A DNA stretch of 64,000 bases. Source: Lachnospiraceae bacterium (GTDB lineage: Bacteria > Bacillota > Clostridia > Lachnospirales > Lachnospiraceae). The position numbers and the translations under genes are program-made. Within the stretch, counting starts at the first letter, position 1, and the number at the start of each line of letters is the position of its first letter. The notes below the pieces were generated by a model, which saw nothing but the letters and a program-made list of their open reading frames with translations, had not been told where the DNA came from and did no database searches. Below are positions 44,662 to 53,436 of the stretch, piece after piece. The stretch spans positions 62,001 to 126,000 of the forward strand of contig CAJTIR010000006.1 of the NCBI GenBank assembly GCA_910576385.1, given 5' to 3'.

Positions 44662-45198
44662 ATTGGAAAATGGGAAGAAAAGATGTTCCTAAAAATACAG
44701 GAGGCAGTCACTTGTCTGAATGATGACTACCTGCAGTCTTTTTGCATATCAGAAGAAACCTGCACTCAGAACCTCCGGGAGAACTGTCGTTTTCTGGAAC
44801 AGGTATGTGAAGAAGAGCATACCGTTTTTGTACACGGAAAGGGAAAACGCAAAACCCGAAACCAAAAGTATCTGGAATTGTTCCGTCGTTTTTTGGAACG
44901 TCAGACTGTTTATGACTGGCACACAGTCAGTTTCCGGGAAAGAAATAATTATTGTAAAACTGATCCTGATGCAACCTTGGATTCAGGATATGAGAGCGAG
45001 GAAGGCTGCACGTATCTGAGAGAGCGGAAACAGAAACCATACATTAAGCCACAGACTTATGAAAAATGGAAAAAGCGAAGTTTCAAGCGGGATATCAGCA
45101 AACGTGAAAACATGGGATATAATCTCAATAAGCTGCATGCAAAAATACAGGATGAACGAACAGGGAGCCATCTGTTCCCAGTAAAAGAAACCGCATAA
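44662..45198 (+). pseudogene. IS1182-family transposase remnant fused to cpaF
   Basis: About 178 codons continue the cpaF frame with unrelated sequence typical of IS1182-type (DDE) transposases: EEEHTVFVHGKGKRKTRNQK, YNCKTDPDAT-like NNYCKTDPDATLD, SGYESEEGCTYLRE, KPYIKPQTYEKWKKRSFK and KRENMGYN. The N-terminal part is missing. TDPDATLD runs directly into SGYESEE, skipping the region that normally separates them. The end after KRENMGYN is also abnormal. It is a dead fragment, marking where an insertion and later deletions destroyed the tad locus. Confidence 0.8.
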
Positions 45199-45232
45199 CG
45201 GCTCCCCAAAACAGAAGCCTTATTAAAGTACG

Positions 45233-45283
45233 CAAAAAATCCAGAAAGAATCAGCAAATCAAGAGATTCTTTGTGGATTTTTG
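45233..45283. terminator. Long hairpin, probable bidirectional terminator
   Basis: CAAAAAATCCAGAAAGAATC pairs with GATTCTTTGTGGATTTTTG with one mismatch around an 11-nt loop, with T-rich sequence on the right and A-rich on the left. It may also be an end of the lost insertion sequence. Confidence 0.65.
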
Positions 45284-45340
45284 TATATATAGAGCGAGGG
45301 CATCGCTCAATCATCTGATTTGATGATTTTGCAACACTCT

Positions 45341-45378
45341 CCTTTTGGTACTATGAATTGCAAAATGAGGTAACTCAA
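45341..45378. repeat. Partial copy of MITE family 1
   Basis: CCTTTTGGTACTATGAATTG followed by CAAAATGAGGTAACTCAA matches the right end of the element at 972-1010 (CCTTTTGGCACTTTAAATTA then CAAAATGGGGAAACTCAA), with about five substitutions. No left end was found, so this is a truncated copy between the tad relic and the BspA-like gene. Confidence 0.6.
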
Positions 45379-45477
45379 CATGTTTTTTTATTGCTAAATT
45401 AAGGGAATTCAGATATAATTTTAAATAACATTATGGGGAGCGGAACCAAAATATTATTAGGAAAGAAGGAGTGGAAA

Positions 45478-48400
45478 ATGAAAAAGTTGCGAAAAATGAT
45501 TGGCTTTTTGCTGGTACTGGCGCTGGTATGGGGATTAGTGCCGACGTCCTTTGCAGAACCTGAGGAGGTTCTGGCTGTAGAGACACCCACAGGACCGACT
45601 TCGGGAACGTGTGGGGCACTTGGAACAGGAGAGAATATCCAATGGCAATTGACGCCAGATACAGAAGCAGATTGGGATATAGTGCAGGGACAGCCCTACA
45701 AGCTTACCTTGACGGGCAGCGGGGAGATGGCGAATTATACAACACAAAATAAAGCCCCTTGGTATGATTATTGTGCAATGATTACCTCTGTATCCATCGG
45801 AGAGGGAATTACCTCAATTGGGAATTTCTCTTTTTTTAACTGTGTAAGTTTAAAATCTCTTACACTTCCAAATAGTGTTTCTGTCATTGGTTCGGAAGCT
45901 TTTAATGGCTGTAAACTTTTGGAAACAGTTGTATGTGGAACAGGATTGAAAACCATTGGCACAAAGGCATTTTCGGGAAATTCTAAATTAAGTTCCATAC
46001 AGTTGAATGAGGGATTGGAGACCATAGGGAAATCTGCATTTTATTATTGTCGTAATTTAGCTTCAATTTCGCTTCCAAACAGCTTAGTTGCTGTGAAAGA
46101 TAAAGCCTTTGAATTATCAGGTCTTACCAGTATTGTGATACCAGAAAATGTGTCTGAGTTAGGAATGAATATTGTATATCTCAGCGATAAACTGCAGAGT
46201 ATTTCTGTAGCGGAGAATAATACATCTTTTCGTGTATGGGATAATGTGCTCTATCAATTAAGCGAGGATGGTAGTCCCTATCAGACGTTGGCGTATGCAT
46301 ATGCAAGTGGATCTGGTACAGTTCAAATTGCAGCACAGACGGAAAAAATTGGACATAGTACATTTTATAAGGCTGCTAAAGTTACTTCTGTAATTTTAGC
46401 AGATACGATAAAAGAAATTGGGGAAGATTCTTTTTATCAGACCAATATAGAATATATCGATTTTCCAGATAGTCTGGAAAAAATAGGAAATACAGCGTTT
46501 GTGGGATGTAAAAATTTAAAAGAAGTTCATATTCCAGATCAAGTTCAGAGTATTGGTACCTATGCATTTTGGCTTTGTGAGGGTATAAAAACGATTACGG
46601 TTGGCAAAGGGCTGCAGTCCTTGAACGGTTATATTATAATGGATTGTATTGCTTTAGATACCATTACAATTTCTAAAGAAAACCCTTATCTGGATGTGAT
46701 AGACAACGTTGTCTATAATAAAGATCATACCGCATTATATTTGTATGCTCCTGCGAAAGCAGAAGAAACTTATTATGTGTTAGATACAGTGAGGTCAATT
46801 GGAGATTATAGTATTCGTTCAGCACAATTTTTAACAGAATTATATATGCCAGAATCATTGAACTATTTTTCAAAAAAATCTTGCATGTATACGAATCCGA
46901 AGTTAAAATCAATCTATTTTCCAGGAAATGCGCCAACTTTTGACACTAGTTCAAATATTGAGGTAGAGAATGTATTGATTTATCGAGATCCTTCTACTAC
47001 CGGATGGGATGCCGAAGGATGGGGACAATTTAATTTTGCAGATTGGGATCCCAGCAATGTAGAACAGAATCAGGGGACATTTGGGGATGTTTCCTGGAAC
47101 TATGAGGCAGATAAGGGACGTATCATATTTACAGGTTCGGGAGAAATACCAGATTTTACGCAGGGATCTCCAGCTCCCTGGAATGCTTATATCAGTGATA
47201 TTCAGACGATTGAGGCCGAACATGTGACCAAGATAGGAAATTATGCTTTCCAAAACGCTGAGAAATTGCTGCGCTTGGAGACAGGTGCGCAGCTTCAGAA
47301 AATTGGAGATTATGCTTTTGCAGATTGTTCCAAATTGATCTATCTGGAAATTGCAGCAGTGGAAGAAATCGGTGTCAGCGCTTTTCGTAACAATAGTTCC
47401 ATCAAAGAATGTTTGGATTTGGAAAAAGTATCTTCCATTGGCGCAGGTGCATTTGCGGGCTGCAGTACGTTTACAGACATTACGTTAGGAGCTCATTTGA
47501 CATCTTTGGAAGAAAATGTTTTTGCAGGCTGTTCAGGACTGTCTAGCTTAATGATACCAGAACATGTATCGGCAATAGACTCAAATGCTTTAAAAGATTG
47601 TACTAGTCTGCGCACGATCAATATTCCTGCCAGTGTACGGAGCATAGGCGCACAGTCATTTGCTGGAAATACGCAGCTACAGAAAGTATATTTTTATGGC
47701 GCTGTTCCTGGCAATTGGGCAGTTGACAGCTTTACCAACTGCAGTGATGAATTAACGCTATATTACCGAACTTCTCAGGAAGGCTGGACCCAGCTTGGGG
47801 ATTCGTGGAACAATGTGCCAATTCAGGGACAAGATCAGTTTTATACAGAGAGAGAAGATCATTATTCCTTTGGTAATGTGGCTTCTTCTTTCGGATATTC
47901 GCCAGACTATTGTATTCCACGACAACGTTATGTGGATGTTCTGGATAGTATTATCAATGGAACTTACTATTATGCGATCAATGAAGATTGGCGTGGAAAC
48001 TGCTTTGGTATGGTAAGTTCTACTTTGGAATTTTATGAAAATTCTGATAAATTTCGGGTGTCTGATTTTGATGCCTCGGCTGAAAATCTCTATGATCTTA
48101 CTGAGCCTAAAGATCAGAATGCAGCTTTGACAAAATTGATTGAGGCTTATCAGATTTCTCAGTATAAATCTGTTGGTGCCAGTATTTATGATATGATCAG
48201 CAAAGGTACCAATAATTATCGGAGTTTGATTAAGAGAGTGGAAGAGTTTGAGCGTTCTGGCGGTCTTAGTGTGGATTCTCAGGCAGAACCGATTGTTATG
48301 CTGTTATTCTCAAAATGTTCTGGTCATGCGGTAATTCCAGTCTCTGTTGACCAGGCAGACAATGGAGATTTTAAGATTAAAATTTATGATCCCAATTATC

Positions 48401-50709
48401 CTTCTGCTTTACAGACATTGACTGTTTACAAAGATTTTAGTGGCATCTCTTATAAATTTTATGTCTATGCTGCTTATATGGATTATACTGCAATGGCTGC
48501 CGCGATGTCAGGTGTACAGCTTCATGAAGGAGTGAAGGATGATTCCGTTTATATTTCCATTGACAAGGAAGATGGAATAGTGCGCAATACTGAAGGCCAG
48601 GGAATTGATGAGATTGAAGGAGCCTATGAGCAGAAATCTTTCCAGGGACAGGAAGAAGATGTTTTCACAGGTATTCGCAGTTTTGTGCTTCCAAAAGGAG
48701 ATTATAAGGTAGCGGTAGAATCTGCCAAAGCTCCAACCGAATCAGAAGGGAATACAACAGAAGAACAAGGCGTTACATTCTATATGGCGACAGGTGACAA
48801 CTATGCAAAAGTGAATTCCTCAGATGAAAAAGCAATTTTAGATGTCAAGGAATCTACATCAGAAGCAGGCGCTTTGACGATCAAACTGCAGTCAGAGTCC
48901 ACAGAACAGGAAAAAGCCTCCATTACCCTGGTTAATACAGAAGGTATGGAGCGGACGGTAGATGTGACAGGTTCCAGTGCTACTGTCACGGTAGCTGAGA
49001 ATGATTCGATTGCCATCCAGGTGCCAACAAGCGAGACAGTTGCTATTGACGGCAAAGAGGTGGAAGTAAAAGACGGCCAGGTGGAATCTTCCTTTGAGGC
49101 TGCCCCAGGAGAGAACCCCTTAAAAGCGGGAGATTTAGATACCAATGTAAGTTGTGACGCACAAAATAAATTGAGCGGAAAAATCAGCGCCACAGTGGTT
49201 TCCAATGTCTCTGCTGCCCAGGAGACAGATATCACAGCCGAGTATCTGGACAGCAAGGGAAAGGTTGTGGCCTCCTATACAGAGAAAAAGCAGTTAAAGC
49301 CAGGCTTAAACACGGTGGAACTTTCCTTTGATTCCCTGGCAGCAGATTTTGGGGAGAGCACAGGGGAGGTAATGTTATCCTGCAGATTTACTGTTACAGA
49401 TCAGGCAGGCCATTCTGCAGCAGCTATTGTGGAGGATATAAAAGTATCTCTGACTGAAAAGCCAGGGACAGAAGATCCCGACAAGCCAGGGACAGAATAC
49501 CCTGATAAGCCAGGAGCAGAGGATCCCGATAAACCAGGAGCAGAGGATCCCGACAAACCAGGAATAGAAGACCCCGATAAACCAGGAGCAGAGGATCCCG
49601 ACAAACCAGGAATAGAAGACCCCGATAAACCAGGAACCGAAGATCCAGATAAACCAGGAACAGAAGACCCCGACAATCCAGGAGATAAGCCAGGAACAGA
49701 AGACCCCGATAAACCAGGAATTACAGAGGTTGAGGTCAAAGGAGTATCTGTCTCGGAAGGGAATCTAATGCTTGGTGTGGGTGAGAAGATCCAGTTAAAA
49801 GCAGTAGTTGTCCCGGAAAATGCTACCAACAAAACGCTTGTTTACAAAACATCGAATGACAATGCACAAGTGAGTGAAACAGGTCTGGTAACAGCGAAAA
49901 AAGTAGGTGCCGCTACTATTACTGTAGAAGCCAGGAATGGCAAAAAGGCAGAGGTGGAAGTGGCGGTAAAGAAAGCGCCAGAGAAGATTACACTGAATGC
50001 ACAGAGTAAGGCGCTAAAACCAGGAGAGACATTCCAGATCAAAGTGACTCTGCCGAAAGATTGTGCAAGCCGCAGTATCACCTATGCCTCCAGTGAGCAG
50101 TCCGTTGCCGAGGTATCTCCCAGTGGTAAAATAACAGCAAAGAAAAAGGGAAATACTGTTATTACTGTGCAGACTTACAATGGGAAGAAAGCACAGATGA
50201 AAGTGGATGTGAAAGTGGATGTGGCAGTCAGGACAGTAAGTTTGTCAGATAAGAAGCTGACCTTAGGGGCAGGAGAGAAATATCAGCTCAACGCCTCCAT
50301 CCGTCCGAAAAATGCGACCGATCAGAAACTGACATACAAAGCGTCTGGAAATAAAGTAAAAGTGACAGGAAAGGGACTGGTGACAGCGAAGAAGCCAGGA
50401 AAGGCAGCCATCACAGTGAAAGCTCGAAATGGCAAAAAAGCAACTGTGACCATCACAGTGAAAAAAGCGCCAAAGAAGGTGACGTTGAATGCCAAGAAAA
50501 AGACATTAAAGGTTGGCAAGAAGTACCAGATCAAGACAAAACTGCCAAAGGGCACAGCGAGCCGCAAGCTGACCTATACATCCAGTAAAAAGAAGGTGGC
50601 TTCTGTTACCAGTACAGGAAAAGTAACAGCGAAGAAAAAGGGAAGTGCGACTATAACAGTGAAAACCTTTAATGGCAAGAAGGCAAAGCTTAAGATTATA
50701 GTAAAATAG
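45478..50709 (+). CDS. Large BspA-like LRR surface protein with cysteine-peptidase-like module
   Basis: A 1743-residue exported protein. Signal peptide (about 1-25), then BspA-type (LRR_5) repeats at about 70-530 and 560-790, each with an ITSIGNFSF-like unit. Next comes a papain-like module (about 815-1005) with NCFGM (Cys842), GHAVIPV (His950) and IYDPNYP (Asp971), a plausible Cys-His-Asp triad. Beta-rich regions (about 1010-1327), a Pro-rich octapeptide repeat (about 1328-1414) and four C-terminal Big_2 Ig-like domains follow. There is no LPXTG or transmembrane anchor. AAAGGAG lies before the ATG at 45478. Only 35 bp separate it from cbiD. Adhesion or host-protein processing is plausible but unproven. 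Confidence 0.82.
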   Translation: MKKLRKMIGFLLVLALVWGLVPTSFAEPEEVLAVETPTGPTSGTCGALGTGENIQWQLTPDTEADWDIVQGQPYKLTLTGSGEMANYTTQNKAPWYDYCAMITSVSIGEGITSIGNFSFFNCVSLKSLTLPNSVSVIGSEAFNGCKLLETVVCGTGLKTIGTKAFSGNSKLSSIQLNEGLETIGKSAFYYCRNLASISLPNSLVAVKDKAFELSGLTSIVIPENVSELGMNIVYLSDKLQSISVAENNTSFRVWDNVLYQLSEDGSPYQTLAYAYASGSGTVQIAAQTEKIGHSTFYKAAKVTSVILADTIKEIGEDSFYQTNIEYIDFPDSLEKIGNTAFVGCKNLKEVHIPDQVQSIGTYAFWLCEGIKTITVGKGLQSLNGYIIMDCIALDTITISKENPYLDVIDNVVYNKDHTALYLYAPAKAEETYYVLDTVRSIGDYSIRSAQFLTELYMPESLNYFSKKSCMYTNPKLKSIYFPGNAPTFDTSSNIEVENVLIYRDPSTTGWDAEGWGQFNFADWDPSNVEQNQGTFGDVSWNYEADKGRIIFTGSGEIPDFTQGSPAPWNAYISDIQTIEAEHVTKIGNYAFQNAEKLLRLETGAQLQKIGDYAFADCSKLIYLEIAAVEEIGVSAFRNNSSIKECLDLEKVSSIGAGAFAGCSTFTDITLGAHLTSLEENVFAGCSGLSSLMIPEHVSAIDSNALKDCTSLRTINIPASVRSIGAQSFAGNTQLQKVYFYGAVPGNWAVDSFTNCSDELTLYYRTSQEGWTQLGDSWNNVPIQGQDQFYTEREDHYSFGNVASSFGYSPDYCIPRQRYVDVLDSIINGTYYYAINEDWRGNCFGMVSSTLEFYENSDKFRVSDFDASAENLYDLTEPKDQNAALTKLIEAYQISQYKSVGASIYDMISKGTNNYRSLIKRVEEFERSGGLSVDSQAEPIVMLLFSKCSGHAVIPVSVDQADNGDFKIKIYDPNYPSALQTLTVYKDFSGISYKFYVYAAYMDYTAMAAAMSGVQLHEGVKDDSVYISIDKEDGIVRNTEGQGIDEIEGAYEQKSFQGQEEDVFTGIRSFVLPKGDYKVAVESAKAPTESEGNTTEEQGVTFYMATGDNYAKVNSSDEKAILDVKESTSEAGALTIKLQSESTEQEKASITLVNTEGMERTVDVTGSSATVTVAENDSIAIQVPTSETVAIDGKEVEVKDGQVESSFEAAPGENPLKAGDLDTNVSCDAQNKLSGKISATVVSNVSAAQETDITAEYLDSKGKVVASYTEKKQLKPGLNTVELSFDSLAADFGESTGEVMLSCRFTVTDQAGHSAAAIVEDIKVSLTEKPGTEDPDKPGTEYPDKPGAEDPDKPGAEDPDKPGIEDPDKPGAEDPDKPGIEDPDKPGTEDPDKPGTEDPDNPGDKPGTEDPDKPGITEVEVKGVSVSEGNLMLGVGEKIQLKAVVVPENATNKTLVYKTSNDNAQVSETGLVTAKKVGAATITVEARNGKKAEVEVAVKKAPEKITLNAQSKALKPGETFQIKVTLPKDCASRSITYASSEQSVAEVSPSGKITAKKKGNTVITVQTYNGKKAQMKVDVKVDVAVRTVSLSDKKLTLGAGEKYQLNASIRPKNATDQKLTYKASGNKVKVTGKGLVTAKKPGKAAITVKARNGKKATVTITVKKAPKKVTLNAKKKTLKVGKKYQIKTKLPKGTASRKLTYTSSKKKVASVTSTGKVTAKKKGSATITVKTFNGKKAKLKIIVK
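49459..49719 (+). repeat. In-frame 24-bp tandem repeat in the BspA-like gene
   Basis: About ten copies of a 24-bp unit encode the octapeptide (T/A/I)EDPDKPG, with one YPDKPG variant and one shortened DKPG. Unit sequences differ only slightly, so slipped-strand changes of linker length are likely between strains. Confidence 0.9.
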
Positions 50710-50744
50710 AAAGAACAATAGGACAGGAAGAAGAAAAGCAGAGC

Positions 50745-51959
50745 ATGGGAAAGCAGCCAAATGGATTGGAGCATTATTCTAAACAAGTGGATAATAGAAA
50801 ATTACGTTTAGGTTATACTACCGGAAGCTGTGCGGCAGCGGCGGCAAAAGCCTCAGCTTATATGCTGTTGTCAGGAAAAGTGGTAGATTATATAAATCTT
50901 ATGACGCCAAAAGGGATTCCACTCCATTTGGAGGTGTTGAATGCGGAATGGGGCAGGGGCTTTGTTTCCTGCGCCATCCGCAAGGATGCCGGAGATGATC
51001 CTGATGTGACGGATGGCGTACTAATCTATGCAAAAGTTTCTTATCACAGAGAAAGCAGTTTTTCAGAGAAATATAATAAAAATCAGAACAAAATCTATAT
51101 TGGCGCTGGCGTAGGCGTGGGCATTGTTACTAAGCCAGGATTGGAACAGCCGCAGGGAGCGCCAGCGATTAACCGAGTACCCAGACAAATGATTACAGAA
51201 GAATTGACACGTCTTTGTAAATACTATCAGGTTTCTCAAGGCCTGGATGTGGAGATTTCTGTTCCCCAAGGAGTAGATTTGGCAGAAAAGACCTTTAATC
51301 CCAGACTGGGCATTATGGGGGGGATTTCTATTTTGGGCACGACAGGTATTGTGGAGCCGATGAGTGAATCGGCACTGATTTCCAGTATTCATCTGGAATT
51401 AAAGCAACAGGCGGAACTTGGCAAGAAAAGTCTTGTCGTCACGCCTGGAAATTATGGGCAGGAATTTTTACAGAAACATTTCCCATTAAAAATTGAGGAC
51501 GCAGTGAAGTGTAGCAATTTTGTGGGGGAGACTATTGATTATGCCGCGGAGCTTGGGATAGAAGATATTCTTTTCGTGGCGCATATTGGGAAGTTTATTA
51601 AAGTTGCCGGGGGGATTTTTCAGACCCATTCCAGAATTGCGGATGCGCGGGTAGAAATCCTCACGGCAAATGCTGTCCTTGCAGGCGCCAGTCAGTCTCT
51701 TTTAAAAGAGCTTATGCAGGTTGTGACTACAGAGGAAGGAATTCGGATTCTGGAAGAAGCCGGCTATCTGGAACAGACAATGGAACATATCATGGAGCGG
51801 ATTTTGTTTCATCTTAAGAGACGCAGCTTGGACAGGATAAATTTAGGCGCAATTGTGTTTTCTAGTGAGTTAGGGAAGCGCAGACAGGGAAGTGGAGAAC
51901 TGGGGCGTACAGCAAATTCAGAAGAAATTATTGAGAAGATCAGAAGGATTGGAGCATAA
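50745..51959 (+). CDS. cbiD: Cobalt-precorrin-5B C1-methyltransferase
   Basis: CbiD methylates C1 of cobalt-precorrin-5B in anaerobic B12 synthesis. The 404-residue protein starts the domain with LRLGYTTGSCAAAAAKAS, the CbiD hallmark, and has SVPQGVDLAEKTFNPRLGI, GGISILGTTGIVEPMSE and LFVAHIGKFIKVAGGIF. It is the first cobalamin gene in this strand run. No cobalamin riboswitch was seen upstream; the preceding gene ends 35 bp before. AGGAAGAAG is a moderate ribosome-binding site. The stop lies 1 bp from cbiL. Confidence 0.95.
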   Translation: MGKQPNGLEHYSKQVDNRKLRLGYTTGSCAAAAAKASAYMLLSGKVVDYINLMTPKGIPLHLEVLNAEWGRGFVSCAIRKDAGDDPDVTDGVLIYAKVSYHRESSFSEKYNKNQNKIYIGAGVGVGIVTKPGLEQPQGAPAINRVPRQMITEELTRLCKYYQVSQGLDVEISVPQGVDLAEKTFNPRLGIMGGISILGTTGIVEPMSESALISSIHLELKQQAELGKKSLVVTPGNYGQEFLQKHFPLKIEDAVKCSNFVGETIDYAAELGIEDILFVAHIGKFIKVAGGIFQTHSRIADARVEILTANAVLAGASQSLLKELMQVVTTEEGIRILEEAGYLEQTMEHIMERILFHLKRRSLDRINLGAIVFSSELGKRRQGSGELGRTANSEEIIEKIRRIGA

Positions 51960-51960
51960 A

Positions 51961-52656
51961 ATGACAGGAAAATTATATGGAATTGGCGTCGGGCCTGGAG
52001 ATCCAGAACTTTTAACTTTAAAAGCAGTGCGTTTGATTCGAGACTGTGAGATATTGGCAGTGCCAGGAACCATAAAGGAGGAGACGACAGCATATCGGAT
52101 TGTATATCAAGTTTTGCCAGAAATTGCGAAAAAAGAGTGTCTGGCCTTGGACATGCCAATGACAAAAGACCGAAAATTGTTGGAGAGCAGCCATAAAATA
52201 GCGTTTGAACTGCTGCGTCAGTCCTTAGATCAAGGAAAAGATGTAGCTTTTTTGACATTAGGAGATCCCTGTATCTATTCCACTTACATCTATATGCACC
52301 AGAGAGCAGTCCAAGCTGGCTATCAGACAGAAATCATTAGCGGAATACCATCTTTTTGTGCTGTCTCTGCAAAATTAAATCAAGGGTTGGTGGAGAAATC
52401 TCAAATGCTGCATATTATTCCCTCCACTTATGATATGGAACAGGGGCTAAAACTTTCAGGCACAAAAGTTTTAATGAAAGTCGGCAGGAAGTTACAACAA
52501 GTCAAAGAGCAGTTACAGACTGAGAGTTCCAGCAAAGAACAATTTCAAGTGGCAATGATTGAAAACTGTGGGATGCCAGAAGAACAGATATATCAGGATA
52601 TGCAAGAAATTCCAGATCAGGCAGGCTATTATACATTGATGATTGTAAAGGAGTAG
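51961..52656 (+). CDS. cbiL: (Cobalt-)precorrin-2 C20-methyltransferase
   Basis: CbiL/CobI adds the C20 methyl group, the first committed step after precorrin-2. The 231-residue tetrapyrrole methylase has GKLYGIGVGPGDPELLTLKAV, the SAM-site loop FLTLGDPCIYSTYIYM and GIPSFCAVSAKLN. The ATG at 51961 follows GGAG within the cbiD end and leaves a 1-bp gap, so translation is coupled. Extra in-frame sequence upstream overlaps cbiD and is not used. Confidence 0.93.
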   Translation: MTGKLYGIGVGPGDPELLTLKAVRLIRDCEILAVPGTIKEETTAYRIVYQVLPEIAKKECLALDMPMTKDRKLLESSHKIAFELLRQSLDQGKDVAFLTLGDPCIYSTYIYMHQRAVQAGYQTEIISGIPSFCAVSAKLNQGLVEKSQMLHIIPSTYDMEQGLKLSGTKVLMKVGRKLQQVKEQLQTESSSKEQFQVAMIENCGMPEEQIYQDMQEIPDQAGYYTLMIVKE

Positions 52657-52661
52657 GGAAT

Positions 52662-53423
52662 ATGATTTATTTTGTGGGAGCAGGGAGCGGAGCGCCAGAT
52701 TTAATTACCATACGAGGACAGAAGCTCTTGCAGTCTGCGGATGTAATTATCTATGCCGGCTCTCTGGTAAACCCATTGCTGTTAGAAGAGAAAAAGCCGC
52801 AGTGTCAGGTATACAACAGTGCTAAGATGACGTTAGAGGAAGTCTTTTCAGTGATGAAAGAAGCAGAGCAGGCAGGAAAGATGACAGTACGGCTCCATAC
52901 AGGAGATCCTTGTCTCTATGGGGCGATACGGGAGCAGATGGATTTATTGGAAGCAGAACAGATCCCATATCAGTATTGTCCAGGCGTCAGTTCTTTTTGC
53001 GGAGCTGCCGCAGCTTTAAATCTGGAATATACATTGCCGGATGTGTCTCAGAGTGTGATAATTACCAGAATGGCTGGCCGGACGCCAGTTCCCAAAAAGG
53101 AAGAGATCGCATCTTTGGCGGCGCACCAGGCAACAATGGTGATTTTTTTAAGTACTGGGATGTTGGAGCAGTTGACAGAACGGCTCTTGGCTGGGGGATG
53201 TCACAAAGATACGCCAGCCGCTATTGTCTATAAGGCGACCTGGGAGGAGGAACAGTCCTATGTATGTACGGTGGCAACCTTAGCTGAGACGGCCAAAGCA
53301 CATGATATTAAAAAGACAGCGCTGATTATTGTCGGGGATGTGGTGACACATAGCAATTATCGCAGAAGTGATCTGTACCATCCAGAGTTTGAGACTGAAT
53401 ATCGCCAAATGAAAACAACATAA
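52662..53423 (+). CDS. cbiF: (Cobalt-)precorrin-4 C11-methyltransferase
   Basis: CbiF/CobM methylates C11. The 253-residue methylase has MIYFVGAGSGAPDLITIRG, the CbiF-specific YAGSLVNPLLL, RLHTGDPCLYGAIREQMD and PGVSSFCGAAAALNLEYTLP. AAGGAG precedes the ATG by 9 bp. It follows cbiL by 5 bp. Confidence 0.94.
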   Translation: MIYFVGAGSGAPDLITIRGQKLLQSADVIIYAGSLVNPLLLEEKKPQCQVYNSAKMTLEEVFSVMKEAEQAGKMTVRLHTGDPCLYGAIREQMDLLEAEQIPYQYCPGVSSFCGAAAALNLEYTLPDVSQSVIITRMAGRTPVPKKEEIASLAAHQATMVIFLSTGMLEQLTERLLAGGCHKDTPAAIVYKATWEEEQSYVCTVATLAETAKAHDIKKTALIIVGDVVTHSNYRRSDLYHPEFETEYRQMKTT

Positions 53424-53436
53424 AAATGGAGTAAAT

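Noticed and set aside
44029-45198. An intact 389-residue CpaF-like ATPase
   Set aside because: Only the first about 211 residues are CpaF; the rest is transposase sequence, and the true start is in another frame.
49459-49719. Regular short repeats that could be taken for a CRISPR array
   Set aside because: The units are contiguous with no spacers and stay in frame as a protein linker.
49401-49832. 143-codon minus-strand frame of GLSGSSVP repeats
   Set aside because: It is the antisense reading of the PDKPG tandem repeat of the BspA-like gene.
45478-50709. Sortase-anchored surface protein
   Set aside because: No LPXTG-like motif or C-terminal hydrophobic segment is present in this or the other secreted proteins of the window.
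50700-50745. Cobalamin riboswitch before cbiD
   Set aside because: Only 35 bp separate the genes, too short for this aptamer, and no B12-box sequence was seen.
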